Notes: generated by a model from the sequence alone, not told the origin. A stretch of 64,000 nt of DNA from Actinomycetota bacterium (GCA_014360685.1 JACIXB010000014.1:1-64000); one strand, 5' to 3'. Shown: positions 20,045 to 29,345, counted from the stretch's first letter. Translations and numbers: made by a program.

Positions 20045-22453
20045 ATGAAAGGCCTTGCATCCATCTTTTCCCAACCGGAGAGCGCTCACCCCCTGGCGGT
20101 AAAGGCCTTTTCCCTGGGAGTCAAGGCCGCCGCCGTACTGGCCAGGCCGTTCCTTAAGGCCATGCACGCCCTGAACTCGGCCCGCTTCCCTTCCTCCCGC
20201 AGTGCGCCGAGCTACCCATTCGTGGACGACGGCAGGTACGACTACGGGCTGAGCCGGCCGGAATACGGCATAATCCTGGAGAGAGGCGTGAGGATACCCC
20301 TCCGGGACGGCGCCGAGCTGCGAGGGGACGTCTATCGCCCCGACGCCCCCGGGCGTTTCCCGGTGATCATGGCCGAAGCCCCTTATCCCCTCTATATAAA
20401 GTTGCAGCCGGGGGTCGAGGATAACGGTGGCGTGGGGACCAGGTACCAGCAGTTCGAGCAGGCCAACCCGGAGTACTGGGTCCCGCGGGGTTACGCTTAC
20501 GTGACCATCAACACCAGGGGCTACGGCGGTTCCAAACAGCCCTCCGCTTTCCTCGATTACCAGGAGGCCGTGGACTATTACGACGCCGTGGAATGGGCCG
20601 CCTCCCAGCCATGGAGCAACGGCAAGGTGGGCTTATTCGGCATCTCCTACTATGCCATGTCCCAGTACTTCGTGGCCGCCCTGAATCCCCCGCACCTCTC
20701 GGCTATCGTGCCCTGGGAGGGACTCCTCGAGCCCTATCGGGATATCGCCTACCGGGGCGGGATACTCAGCCGCTTCGTGGTCATGTTCGCCGCCATGATG
20801 CAGTTGACCGCCGACCGGCCGTGGAGGTCCAAGAACTTCATACAGCTCCTGCTCGGACATCCTTACCTGGACGAATTGTGGACCTACGGCACAGGGATAC
20901 TGGACGGGCGCACGGGCACTTCCAAGATACCGGACGACGTCAAGGCGATAGAGGTGCCCATGCTCTCGGTGGGGAACCTCAACGACCCGGATTTGCACTT
21001 GCGCGGCAACGTCAACGCTTTCGCCGGCGCGAGCAGCAGGGAAAAGAAGCTCCTGCTGTACAGCGGCACCCACTGGGGATCCGCCTATCAACCCTGGGCC
21101 AATCGCGTAGTGCTCCGCTTCTTCGATCATTATCTCAAGAACAGGCCGACGGGCCTGGAACGCGAGCCGGCCGTGGACGTCCAGGTGCACACCGGTCCGG
21201 ACACTTTCACTCACGTTTACGGGAACGCTTGGCCCCTGGAGCAGACCCGCTGGACCAGGTATTACCTGGACGCCCGTCAGAATGCCCTGCTCCCCGAGAA
21301 CCCGGAAGAGGAAGCCTCGGCGGAAGCCGTTTGGCGGGAAGAACCGGAAATCGGGAGCAGCCACCAGGTCACCTTCGAGACTCCCCCATTGGAGGAGGAT
21401 GTCACGGTGGCGGGGCCTATCGCCGCGCACCTGTGGGTTTCCACCGAGGGCAAGGACGTGGACCTCACCGTGGAGCTCAGGGACTTCGACTCCGATGGTA
21501 GAGAAACGCGTTTCGCTTACGTGGTCGCGGGCTCCCCTGACGAACCGGTGACGCGCGGGTGGCTGCGCGTCTCGCGAAGGGCCACGGACCCGGAGCGGAG
21601 CAAGCCGTACCAGCCATGGCATCTCCACGACCGGAGCGAATGGCTTACCCCGGGTGTGCCGGTGGAGGTGGACGTGGAAATATGGCCCACGGGCATGGTC
21701 TTCAAGGCCGGCCACCGCATCGCTCTCACCGTGCACTGCGGGAGGTACAAGAGGAAGGGGGAGGTCTACTTCCGCGTACGTCCCCTCCCGTTCCTCCCCG
21801 CCATCACCTTGAGGAACAGCCTGTACCAGGCTTACTCGCCCCCAGCGGGCGAGACCCGCATTCACACCGGAGGAAAGTTCGCTTCCTGGCTGGAACTCCC
21901 GGTCATCCCTCCCGACCCGGCTCCCGTTCACCGGGTCACCATCCGCGACGGCCGCTTCGAGCCCGCGGAGGTGAGAGGGGAGATGGGGGACCGTTTCGAA
22001 TGGACCAACGCGGGATCGGATTACCACTCGGTGACCGAGGCGAGCGGCCTTGGGTTATGGGACTCCCAGCTGGTGCGGGGTGAGCGCTCCCGAAACCCTG
22101 AGACCTGGTGGGTCAAGGTACCCTGGGCGGGGACCTTCCGCTACCGGGACATGGTCTCCGGCTTCGAGGGAGCGATCGCCGTTCCGCCGCGGGTTCCAGC
22201 CCGCGCGGTTGCCGGGGCGCGGATCCCGGTCTTGCTGGGGATAGAGCCGCCGCCCGAGAGGGTCGGCTTCGACGTGCAGCTCCGAAAGGGTGACGGTGAG
22301 TGGATGACGGTCAGGGAGGGTTTGAAGGAAAAGGAGACGGAACTCGACCCGCTCGAGGCGGGCGCATACGCGGTGCGGTGTCGACTCCGGAGCACGGAGG
22401 AGGATGTCCATACCGACTGGTCCCCTCCCGCCACGTTCGAGCTCAAGGAATAA
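20045..22453 (+). CDS. CocE/NonD-type hydrolase fused to a cupredoxin-like domain
   Basis: The 802-residue protein begins with an X-Pro dipeptidyl-peptidase (S15)/CocE alpha/beta-hydrolase (about residues 70-380). The nucleophile is Ser201 in GISYYAMSQ, with a likely acid in NLNDPDL (about residue 315) and histidine in GTHWG (about 340). A PepX_C jelly-roll follows (about 450-620). After that come a plastocyanin-like beta-sandwich (about 635-720, FEPAEVRGEMGDRFEWTN) and a final FN3-like domain. The cupredoxin part keeps one histidine (DYHSV), but the C-terminal Cys-His-Met ligand loop is replaced by YRDMVSGFEG, so copper binding is unlikely. The start is ATG at 20045. The domain order after the hydrolase is unusual. 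Its substrate is an ester or amide of unknown nature. Confidence 0.85.
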   Translation: MKGLASIFSQPESAHPLAVKAFSLGVKAAAVLARPFLKAMHALNSARFPSSRSAPSYPFVDDGRYDYGLSRPEYGIILERGVRIPLRDGAELRGDVYRPDAPGRFPVIMAEAPYPLYIKLQPGVEDNGGVGTRYQQFEQANPEYWVPRGYAYVTINTRGYGGSKQPSAFLDYQEAVDYYDAVEWAASQPWSNGKVGLFGISYYAMSQYFVAALNPPHLSAIVPWEGLLEPYRDIAYRGGILSRFVVMFAAMMQLTADRPWRSKNFIQLLLGHPYLDELWTYGTGILDGRTGTSKIPDDVKAIEVPMLSVGNLNDPDLHLRGNVNAFAGASSREKKLLLYSGTHWGSAYQPWANRVVLRFFDHYLKNRPTGLEREPAVDVQVHTGPDTFTHVYGNAWPLEQTRWTRYYLDARQNALLPENPEEEASAEAVWREEPEIGSSHQVTFETPPLEEDVTVAGPIAAHLWVSTEGKDVDLTVELRDFDSDGRETRFAYVVAGSPDEPVTRGWLRVSRRATDPERSKPYQPWHLHDRSEWLTPGVPVEVDVEIWPTGMVFKAGHRIALTVHCGRYKRKGEVYFRVRPLPFLPAITLRNSLYQAYSPPAGETRIHTGGKFASWLELPVIPPDPAPVHRVTIRDGRFEPAEVRGEMGDRFEWTNAGSDYHSVTEASGLGLWDSQLVRGERSRNPETWWVKVPWAGTFRYRDMVSGFEGAIAVPPRVPARAVAGARIPVLLGIEPPPERVGFDVQLRKGDGEWMTVREGLKEKETELDPLEAGAYAVRCRLRSTEEDVHTDWSPPATFELKE

Positions 22454-22643
22454 AACGGCCGCGATGACGCGATCAGGTCGAGGGAGAAATTGAGGGGTGA
22501 TCAGGGAATAGGGGTGGACGGCGGGAGGGCGGTGAGGGGGCGTCGCCGGGGACCCGTAACGATCCCTTACGAAGGGAACTTACACCTGGTGTTTATTTTT
22601 ACCAGGAAGAGCACAAGGCCATGTATGGGAAGGAAGCCGGGCC

Positions 22644-23165
22644 GTGCAAGGAATGGGTGAGATGGAACAGATGCGATCATACTCGGTCGGTGCAAGCAAT
22701 GGAAAGGAGATGATCAGGGCCGGTGAAGGAGCGGAGCCGAACCTCCTGGGGCGCTACCTGCGGGCCATGCTCCTGAACCTGGCCAGGGATCCGGAGAAGA
22801 AGAAAGTCCTGGAGAGGATGAAGCTGGTCGTTTCCTTGGAACCCCCGCAACACCCGGACCAATCGGCCACCCTGTTCTTTGACCGAGGGAGGGTAACCCT
22901 GGAGAACGGTGCATCACCCCGGGCGGACATACGCATTGCCGGGGAGGTGGCCATGCTCATGATGCTTTCCCGCGTGCCCTTTGGCCTGGATATGCTGAGG
23001 TACATGCGAACGTACGAGGGAAAGTCCTTGGTCGCGGCCATCCTCTCCCGTGGCCTGAGGATAAGGGGGGCGTTGAGGCATCCGCTGAAAATAGCACGAT
23101 TTTCCAGGTTGATGTCCCCCGGCGATAGGGCGCTGGTCCGCGGAGCGATCGGCAAAGCCCGGTGA
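22644..23165 (+). CDS. SCP2-like lipid-binding protein
   Basis: The 173-residue product looks like a small cytosolic SCP2-like protein. The middle shows VSLEPPQHPDQSATLFFDRG, then GRVTLENG, ADIRIAGEVAMLMMLSRVPFG and a C-terminal LRIRGALRHPLKIARFSRL, matching the strand-helix-strand pattern with the G-x-(I/L)-x-(I/V)-x-G turn. The start is GTG at 22644 (several in-frame ATGs just downstream could serve). It lies 40 bases before a ferredoxin gene, suggesting a lipid-linked redox operon, but this is inference. Confidence 0.65.
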   Translation: MQGMGEMEQMRSYSVGASNGKEMIRAGEGAEPNLLGRYLRAMLLNLARDPEKKKVLERMKLVVSLEPPQHPDQSATLFFDRGRVTLENGASPRADIRIAGEVAMLMMLSRVPFGLDMLRYMRTYEGKSLVAAILSRGLRIRGALRHPLKIARFSRLMSPGDRALVRGAIGKAR

Positions 23166-23204
23166 CCGTTTGCGAAGATGCTCGGTTGAGATAGGGATGG
23201 CGAC

Positions 23205-23423
23205 ATGAACCGGATAGAGATCGATTTCCAGTCCTGTGAAGGGTGCCGGAGGTGCGTCAAAGCCTGTTTCGTCAACGTCTTGAGTTGGGACAGGGAGGCC
23301 TGCAGGCCCGTTGTGGCCCACGTGGAGGACTGCGTCCACTGCAACCTCTGCGAGCTCTCCTGTCCCTCGGGGAGCATCGAGGTCATGCCGGATTTTGCCA
23401 GCTTGGATTGGACGGCGTTTTAG
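23205..23423 (+). CDS. 2[4Fe-4S] ferredoxin-like protein
   Basis: The 72-residue protein carries CEGCRRCVKAC (with Phe in place of the usual Pro after the last Cys) and CVHCNLCELSCP, two [4Fe-4S] motifs. It probably transfers electrons to the FAD protein encoded 112 bases downstream. This arrangement of a small two-cluster protein with a fumarate-reductase-type flavoprotein recalls AprB-AprA, but the polypeptide is shorter than AprB. Confidence 0.9.
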   Translation: MNRIEIDFQSCEGCRRCVKACFVNVLSWDREACRPVVAHVEDCVHCNLCELSCPSGSIEVMPDFASLDWTAF

Positions 23424-23535
23424 CCTTCCCGGAAGTCCACGGTGTAAATGGGGGCGTGCCTGTTGCGCGGCGTCGCGTGGATGCCGTGGAGGACGCCGGA
23501 GAGCGAGGAAAAAGGCCGGAAGGAGTGGTTAGGCG

Positions 23536-25287
23536 ATGGCGGACCTGGAATCGCTGGGAGAGGTGGCTCGGACCGACGTCCTGGTGATAGGAGGGGGCAT
23601 AGCCGGGCTCTCCGCGGCCATAAGCGTAAAGGAGAAAAATCCCCGCCTCGAGGTCCTGGTGGTGGAGAAGGCCACCGCCGGGTGGGCGGGCAAGGCGGCC
23701 CGGGGTGGTGGGATCCTGGCCTTCCTGACCCCGGACGATTCGCCTGAGGACTTCGTGCGCTACCACGTGGAGCACATTGGGTGCTACCTGGAGGACCAGG
23801 AGCTGCTCATGGAATATGCCTGCACCTGCAACCAGGTCCTGGAGCTCCTGGATTCCTGGGGGGCCAGGATAGCCAGGGACCGGAGGGGTTACTGGAAGTA
23901 TGTGAAAACGCCGGGAGCGGAAGTACCCTGGGGACTTGCGGGGGTGGACCTGGATATGTGCGTGCACCTGCGCAGGCGGGCCTCGGAGTTGGGCTGCAGG
24001 TTCATGGACAAGACGGCCATAGTGGAACTCCTCAAGTCCGGGGACCGGGTGACCGGGGCCATCGGCTTCGACGTCCGTGACGGCTCGTGCAGGCTGGTGC
24101 TGGCAAGGGCTACCATCCTGGCCACCGGGAGCCAGAATTACCGCGTAATGCCCATGTGGAGCTGCGGGCGGGGAGACGGCATAGCCGCCGCCTACCGGGC
24201 GGGTGCCTGCATGAGGAACGCGGAATTCGGGAGCTTCGTGAACATGATCCACGTGGCGAGCCGAGAGGTCATTTTCGGGGCCGAGGATCACATGTTCAAC
24301 GCCCGGGGCGAGGATATCTCCTCCCGCTACCGGCCCGGGATCCAGCCGGACATCTGCGCCATGTCCGCCGTGGGATGGTACCTGGAACATGTGGAGGGAC
24401 GGGCGCCGGTGAGGGTGAAGGCGGAGGAGAACGTCTTGCAGATCGGTTCCGAGGTGCTCTTTTCCACCGACCTGGTCTGGAAGCGACCGGCGGCCATCGC
24501 CTTCTGGTCCCGCCTCTGGGAAAAGGCGAGAAGGGCGGAGAGAGAGTCGGACCACGGGATGCCGGAGATAATGCCTGGATTCATAGGGGAACAGTCCCCG
24601 GTGATGGTGGACCACGGGATGGCCACCACCGTTCCCGGCCTCTTCGCCGTGGGAGACGTGAGCTACAGCGGCTCCGCCTGGACTGGAGCGGTTCCCTCGC
24701 CGCCCGGTCGCATCCGGGGAAGTGGGCTCATGAACGCGGTGTGGAGCGCATGCCGCGGAGCGGCGTCGGCGGTGGAATACATATCGGGTGAAGGGCCGGG
24801 AGCCGGAGCTGACGCTTCCCTGGCTGCGGAATCGAAGGAGAGGATCTACCGGCCGTTGGGGAGGGAGAGGGGGGTTTCCGCCCTGGAGATGGTGCGACGC
24901 GTCCAGCAGGCCGTGACTCCGGTGCGTTACAGCAACTGGAAGAGGGAGGACCGCATGCGGGAGGCCTTGGGCATGGTCCTGGAGGCGAAGGAAGTCCTGT
25001 CCTCCCTGAAGGGGGAGGACCCCCACGACCTGGCACGGTGCAACGAAGCCCGAAGCATGGTCCTCTGCGCGGAGATGTTCTACCGGGCTTCCCTCCTGAG
25101 GAAGGAGTCCCGGGGATGGTTTCTGAGGGAGGATTATCCCGACACGGACAACTCGAACTGGCTGAAGTGGATAATCCTGCAGGACCGAGAGGGCGAGATG
25201 GCGCTGTGGACGGAGGATATCCCCCTGGAAAGATATCCCTACCGACCGCCCCCGGGTCGATCGGCGACCACCTTGGCGTGGCGATGA
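23536..25287 (+). CDS. FAD-dependent fumarate reductase/AprA-type flavoprotein
   Basis: The 583-residue protein has an N-terminal Rossmann FAD motif (DVLVIGGGIAGLSAAISV), an AGWAGKAARGGGILAF stretch typical of the succinate dehydrogenase/fumarate reductase superfamily, ATILATGSQNYR in the middle, and a C-terminal GLFAVGDVSYSG FAD site. There is no histidine where SdhA binds FAD covalently, so FAD is probably non-covalent, as in AprA or aspartate oxidase. The C-terminal helical domain is shorter than in AprA. Substrate cannot be predicted. It is probably co-transcribed with the ferredoxin and SCP2-like genes. Confidence 0.82.
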   Translation: MADLESLGEVARTDVLVIGGGIAGLSAAISVKEKNPRLEVLVVEKATAGWAGKAARGGGILAFLTPDDSPEDFVRYHVEHIGCYLEDQELLMEYACTCNQVLELLDSWGARIARDRRGYWKYVKTPGAEVPWGLAGVDLDMCVHLRRRASELGCRFMDKTAIVELLKSGDRVTGAIGFDVRDGSCRLVLARATILATGSQNYRVMPMWSCGRGDGIAAAYRAGACMRNAEFGSFVNMIHVASREVIFGAEDHMFNARGEDISSRYRPGIQPDICAMSAVGWYLEHVEGRAPVRVKAEENVLQIGSEVLFSTDLVWKRPAAIAFWSRLWEKARRAERESDHGMPEIMPGFIGEQSPVMVDHGMATTVPGLFAVGDVSYSGSAWTGAVPSPPGRIRGSGLMNAVWSACRGAASAVEYISGEGPGAGADASLAAESKERIYRPLGRERGVSALEMVRRVQQAVTPVRYSNWKREDRMREALGMVLEAKEVLSSLKGEDPHDLARCNEARSMVLCAEMFYRASLLRKESRGWFLREDYPDTDNSNWLKWIILQDREGEMALWTEDIPLERYPYRPPPGRSATTLAWR

Positions 25288-25474
25288 AAAACCATTTCCA
25301 CTGTCCGCGATCGGGTGGATCCGCCGCAAGGGAGAGGTCTGGCATGACCGGAGTCCGTGTTCACCGCCCGATGAGGATTGAAGGGCCAAGGGGTTGGGCT
25401 ACAACCGAGCCGTAGGGCAAAAGGCATGGGGAGGATGGTTGAAAGTGGCAAGCGGGCGACGGGAGGAGGTGTGA

Positions 25475-25975
25475 GTGGTGGAGGACTGGGAAAAGGAGAG
25501 CAGGGTTTTCTGGTACCTGACGGCGGCTTCCTGCGCTCACGTGGTGGAGGAGTACCTGTGGCCGGGCGGATTCCTGGAGTCGGCGCGGGAGGCGGCGCCC
25601 GGAGCCTTCGAGAACGCCTCCCTTCCCATAATCGTAGGGGTCAACGCCTCCATGATCGCGGGCTGCGTCTTCGGGGCGCTCATGCGCAAGAGGGGCCCGG
25701 TTTACGGGCTGAGCATGGCCGGACTGCTCTTCTTCAACGCTTTGCTTCACCTGGGTGCGACCATCAAGACCAGGAAGTACGTCCCGGGGCTGGTTACCGG
25801 CATGACCCTGTACCTGCCCCTAGCCGTAAAGGCCTTTTCCTCCTACCGGAAGTGCGATAAATACCGGCCGTCTACCGCATTCCGCGCCGTGGTCCAGGGG
25901 GTGGCCCTTCACTCGGTTCCCTTCGCGGCTTTCGCTGTGCGGAGGTCGTTGCAGCGAGGCGGTGAGAAGCAATAA
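25475..25975 (+). CDS. HXXEE-family membrane protein
   Basis: The 166-residue protein shows the signature HVVEEY near residue 22 that names the HXXEE group (histidine and paired glutamates). It is followed by three or four hydrophobic segments around residues 50-68, 76-95, 100-120 and 140-158. The fold and function of this family are unknown; metal binding by the polar residues is a guess. The start is GTG at 25475 after GGGAGGAGG. It is one of several small membrane or redox genes in this region. Confidence 0.7.
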   Translation: MVEDWEKESRVFWYLTAASCAHVVEEYLWPGGFLESAREAAPGAFENASLPIIVGVNASMIAGCVFGALMRKRGPVYGLSMAGLLFFNALLHLGATIKTRKYVPGLVTGMTLYLPLAVKAFSSYRKCDKYRPSTAFRAVVQGVALHSVPFAAFAVRRSLQRGGEKQ

Positions 25976-26212
25976 AAGGCCTCCTGGGAAGGTTCCGTCC
26001 GGAAAGATTATATGGAGAAGTTTTCCCACCGATTTAAGCCCCATTTTGTGGAAACGGGCGGGATGGCGACCTGGAGGGAAACGGCATAGCGGTCCGAGAG
26101 ACGCGTTGGGACGAGGTATTGCCAATGGAGGGCGAGGATTCGTGTTCTTTTTGGAGGAGGCACGTGTTTGTGCTTGGTCGGGCTCGAATTCGCCTGAATG
26201 GGAGGTTCGGAG

Positions 26213-27094
26213 ATGGGCGTGAAGAGTCTCATGGTCAGGATGGGGAAAATATTTCCGCACCCGGTGACCATGGAGCATATCCGGAAGATGGAGCGGAGGA
26301 GGCTGACTCCTGAAGAGGAAGGCAAACCGTATGCCAAGTATTACTATAAAGAAATGGCGGAGATCCCACCCGAGGACCTGGAGAGGGTGAACGCCGGTCC
26401 GGTGGAACCCTCCAGAGCCACGCCCATAGAGGCCCGCAGCGATCTTCTCAAGCCTGGTTACCTGGAGGTGGAGACGGGGTACACGGTCATGCCCGACGGG
26501 AGCGGATTCGCGGCCACCCTGGTGAGGATGCCGGGAGTCACGCCGGAGATGCTGGACTGGTGGTTCAACTGGCATCCCCTGGAAGGGTTGAGGTACGCCA
26601 TATGGTGCCCGCCGGCCCACGTGGATATCGGGGTAAAAGATCCCGCGCGGCACCTGGACAGTTCGGGCATCCCGCTGCGGGCGAGGAACGAGGGGAGCAC
26701 CCACTACCCGGTGGAGGGGTTCAACCTGAGGTCGGCGCAGAAGCTGGCCATCCGTTTCTATTCCCCCCGCGACTTCGGCCTGGACATGGAACTACTCCGG
26801 GAACCCGCAGTGAGCCGGGCTTACTGCGCGGACGTCACCCTGAGCCTCATGCGCACCCCCTTCTGCGTGTTCCTTCACGCGGTCCGCGCCTTAGAGGGCG
26901 GTGTGGAATACCGCAGCCGATACTGGATCGGCTACACCATGCGGGGCGGGAAGCCCGTGCGGGTGAAGCGGCCCATGCCCTTCAAGATGATGGACCTGGC
27001 CCGCAACAACTGCCTGCACAGCCTCATGGAGTACAACAACCTGGCCTCTTTCCTGCCGGACCTGTACAAGGAGATGGGCGGCCGTATCGAGTGA
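26213..27094 (+). CDS. DAPG hydrolase (PhlG)-like protein
   Basis: The 293-residue product resembles the DAPG-hydrolase (PhlG) domain, which cleaves a carbon-carbon bond in acylated phloroglucinols using zinc. Seen in the sequence are the early MPGVTPEMLDWWFNWHPLE (the W-W-F-x-W-H segment), a following histidine pair region WCPPAHVDI, and a C-terminal YWIGYTMRGG with NNCLHSLMEYNNL. These match the family's pattern, with histidines and a glutamate available as zinc ligands. Substrate identity is not known. The ATG at 26213 is preferred because GGGAGGT is six bases upstream (an in-frame ATG lies at 26198). Confidence 0.7.
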   Translation: MGVKSLMVRMGKIFPHPVTMEHIRKMERRRLTPEEEGKPYAKYYYKEMAEIPPEDLERVNAGPVEPSRATPIEARSDLLKPGYLEVETGYTVMPDGSGFAATLVRMPGVTPEMLDWWFNWHPLEGLRYAIWCPPAHVDIGVKDPARHLDSSGIPLRARNEGSTHYPVEGFNLRSAQKLAIRFYSPRDFGLDMELLREPAVSRAYCADVTLSLMRTPFCVFLHAVRALEGGVEYRSRYWIGYTMRGGKPVRVKRPMPFKMMDLARNNCLHSLMEYNNLASFLPDLYKEMGGRIE

Positions 27095-27313
27095 TTTCCC
27101 GGCTGATCTTCGAGCTGCGCTTGGCTTCTTGGGTTGTGTGGCTATCGGGAATGGTGCCGTCCGCAAGGCACAGCGAGGGAACGGTCGCTGCCGCCATGAT
27201 CGGAGAGACGACCGGCCCTGGGGTCCTTGCCGTCGAAAAGAGGTTTATTCCCCGGTGGAGGATGGCTGGTTCACCTCTTCCGTGACGGAAGGTCTCCGCG
27301 GGATCGGCGAATT

Positions 27314-28207
27314 TCAAGTCCTCTGGTAGGATCCGTCTTCGCGTCTACGCGCCAGTCCGCGCTTTTCCAGGCCCTCCAGGTGCTTTTCTATCATGCGCGC
27401 CTCGAAGTAACGGGCGAGGGCGAAGCCCGAGTCCCTGACCCCGTAGATGGGAGACAGCTCGGCCAACGCTTCCGGGGTGGCGGGGCCGCGTTCCAAGAGC
27501 TCGAGGACCAGGCGGTCCCGCCGCTCGAAGACGGCCTCGAAGGCCGCTATCTCCTCCCCGACGTTCTCCCGCACGGGACGTCGGTGTGAGGAGATGACCA
27601 ACCTGGGGTTCAGGGAGAGGATGCGCCTTATGGAAGCACGGAACTGGTCCAGGTCGCATTCCACGTGGCCGTACCAGGGGCCGAAGCGTGTGAGGTCGAT
27701 GTCGAAGGAGAGCAGGATGCCCTTTTCCTCTTCCCAGAAGCAGAAATGGTCCAGTGTGTGACCCGGGGTGTGGAGAGCCTGAAAGCAGAGCCCGCCCAGG
27801 TCGAACACCTCTCCCTCGCCGAAAGTGCCGGTGGGCGAAACGGGATGGTGGCCCAGGAAATCACGGACCAGGCGCAGCCACTCCCGTGCCGGCTCGCCGC
27901 CTCCCGCGAAGCGGATGGACAGCTTTTCCAGGTCCGGAAGAATGGAGGCGAACATCCTGGGTACCAACAGCTCGCGCCCGGTGAAAAGGTGATTTCCCGA
28001 GAAATGGTCCACGTGGGTATGCGAGTTGATCACCACCTCCACGTGGAAACGGCTTTGGACTTCCCTGACGGCATCCTGCCCACAACCGGTATCGAAGAGG
28101 ATCGCGCGGTCACCCACGGCCAGAACGGAATGGGACCAGGGGAAGCGTCCCCTGTTCGCTCCGCGAACCAGGTACAGGCCTTGGGCTATCTCCTCGAGCA
28201 TGGTCAC
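27314..28207 (-). CDS. Metallo-beta-lactamase-fold hydrolase
   Basis: The 297-residue protein has the HTHVDHFSG zinc motif (about residues 63-71), a later histidine in TPGHTLDH, an aspartate in LLSFDIDLT and a final histidine in ISSHRRPV, i.e. the full MBL ligand set. The C-terminal 90 residues form a helical winged-helix-like tail (ALAELSPIYG... EKHLEGLEKRGLARR) as in ribonuclease-type or lactonase-like MBL proteins of the LACTB2 group. The start may be GTG at 28207 or ATG at 28201. The TGA stop lies in CTTGAAATT, resembling the carB repeat arm. Confidence 0.85.
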   Translation of the reverse strand: MTMLEEIAQGLYLVRGANRGRFPWSHSVLAVGDRAILFDTGCGQDAVREVQSRFHVEVVINSHTHVDHFSGNHLFTGRELLVPRMFASILPDLEKLSIRFAGGGEPAREWLRLVRDFLGHHPVSPTGTFGEGEVFDLGGLCFQALHTPGHTLDHFCFWEEEKGILLSFDIDLTRFGPWYGHVECDLDQFRASIRRILSLNPRLVISSHRRPVRENVGEEIAAFEAVFERRDRLVLELLERGPATPEALAELSPIYGVRDSGFALARYFEARMIEKHLEGLEKRGLARRREDGSYQRT

Positions 28208-28262
28208 CCTTACCCTCGACTGTTGACCTTGCGGCGGGAAGCCCCCAGATCCTCCGCCGCCT

Positions 28263-29345
28263 TCAGGCTCCCCGGACCGTGAAACGGGTGCTCGCCTCGT
28301 CCACTTTCTCCCATCTCACCTCCGCCTCTTTTCCCTCCACGGCCACGAAGACGGCGGCCATGTGTCCCGCGAGCAGGGGGTTGCTGTAGGGATTGTCCAC
28401 CACGACCTCGAGGAAGCCGGGTTCGTGCCTGATCTCCCTGGCGTAGCCCTGACCCCACAGGGGAAGGGGATCCAGCACCTTGCGATAGAGCGCGCTGCGC
28501 TCTTCTTCGCCCATGCTTGCCTCCCGGGCCGTGAGACCGAGGTCCAGGAGGTGCCTCAAGGTCGTCTCTTTCTGGGCTTGCACTATCAAGGGGAATATAT
28601 CCTCTCCCAGCTCCTTTTCCAGTTCCCGGAAGACGACTTCCGGGGTATAACCGTCGAGGAAGGTCATGCGCACCCCACGGCGGCCGTCGATAATCTTGCC
28701 CTCGCCGGCGTGCCATTCCAGGTAGCGGAGTTCGGAAGGAAACCCGCATATGCGGCATTTCTCGAGGGGATGGCCGTTGGCCTTGAGGGGCGGAAGCTCC
28801 ACCCTCATGCGCTCGGAGATATCCGGTTTGGCCTCGGACGGCTCGATGTGGATGACGTCGTCTTCTCCCAGCCTTTTCCACGTATGGCGGAAAGGCCTTC
28901 CCTCGAGGCTCTCGAAGGCGCCGAGGATTATGGCCGCCATGAGGTCGCGGTTATAGGGGTTACGGACCAACGCTTCTCCGAAGACGCCCGGCTTGTAATC
29001 GAGTGCCTTCACGTAAGCCTGCCCGGTGGCCCAGGCGAGGTTGCAGAAGTAACGTACGACCAAGTATCTTAACGCCCCTTTCCGGAGAATGGTGAAGGGC
29101 GGCCGGCCCAGGATGACGTCGATGACTTCCCGGGCAGCGTTGCGCTGAGCCTCGAAGACCAGGTGACCGATGGATACCCCCATCTTCTCCTCGATCCGCG
29201 AGAAGACCTCGTTGAAGATATCCGACTCGACGATCACCACTCGGCTTCCTTTCCGAAGGATCTGCGAGATGGTGCCGTTATCGTTCCAGCGAATGGTGTG
29301 AGGAAACCAGAGCGGCGCTCCACAGCGGCATTTAAATGCCTGCAC
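28263..29345 (-). CDS. Duplicated zinc-ribbon protein of unknown function
   Basis: The product of about 360 residues is built from two similar halves. Each opens with a cysteine motif (FKCRCGAPLWFP at residues 5-16 and KCRICGFPSELRYLEW near 200). Each is followed by a G-R-x-V-x-(I/V)-type strand, an acidic helix beginning FNEVFSRIEEKMG or PEVVFRELEKELG, a glutamine/glutamate stretch (VFEAQRNAARE or IVQAQKETTLRH), and a C-terminal V-x-N-P-Y-x-x-x-(D/L)-L motif with a two-strand end. I do not recognise the family; a redox-, regulatory- or V4R-like role would be guesswork. GTG at 29345 has AAGGGAG seven bases upstream, so I prefer it over GTG at 29354. Confidence 0.55.
   Translation of the reverse strand: MQAFKCRCGAPLWFPHTIRWNDNGTISQILRKGSRVVIVESDIFNEVFSRIEEKMGVSIGHLVFEAQRNAAREVIDVILGRPPFTILRKGALRYLVVRYFCNLAWATGQAYVKALDYKPGVFGEALVRNPYNRDLMAAIILGAFESLEGRPFRHTWKRLGEDDVIHIEPSEAKPDISERMRVELPPLKANGHPLEKCRICGFPSELRYLEWHAGEGKIIDGRRGVRMTFLDGYTPEVVFRELEKELGEDIFPLIVQAQKETTLRHLLDLGLTAREASMGEEERSALYRKVLDPLPLWGQGYAREIRHEPGFLEVVVDNPYSNPLLAGHMAAVFVAVEGKEAEVRWEKVDEASTRFTVRGA

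Noticed and set aside
23383-25389. A 668-residue antisense frame over the flavoprotein gene.
   Set aside because: Antisense of a gene with a full FAD-binding motif set; low-complexity, no ribosome binding site and no family motif.
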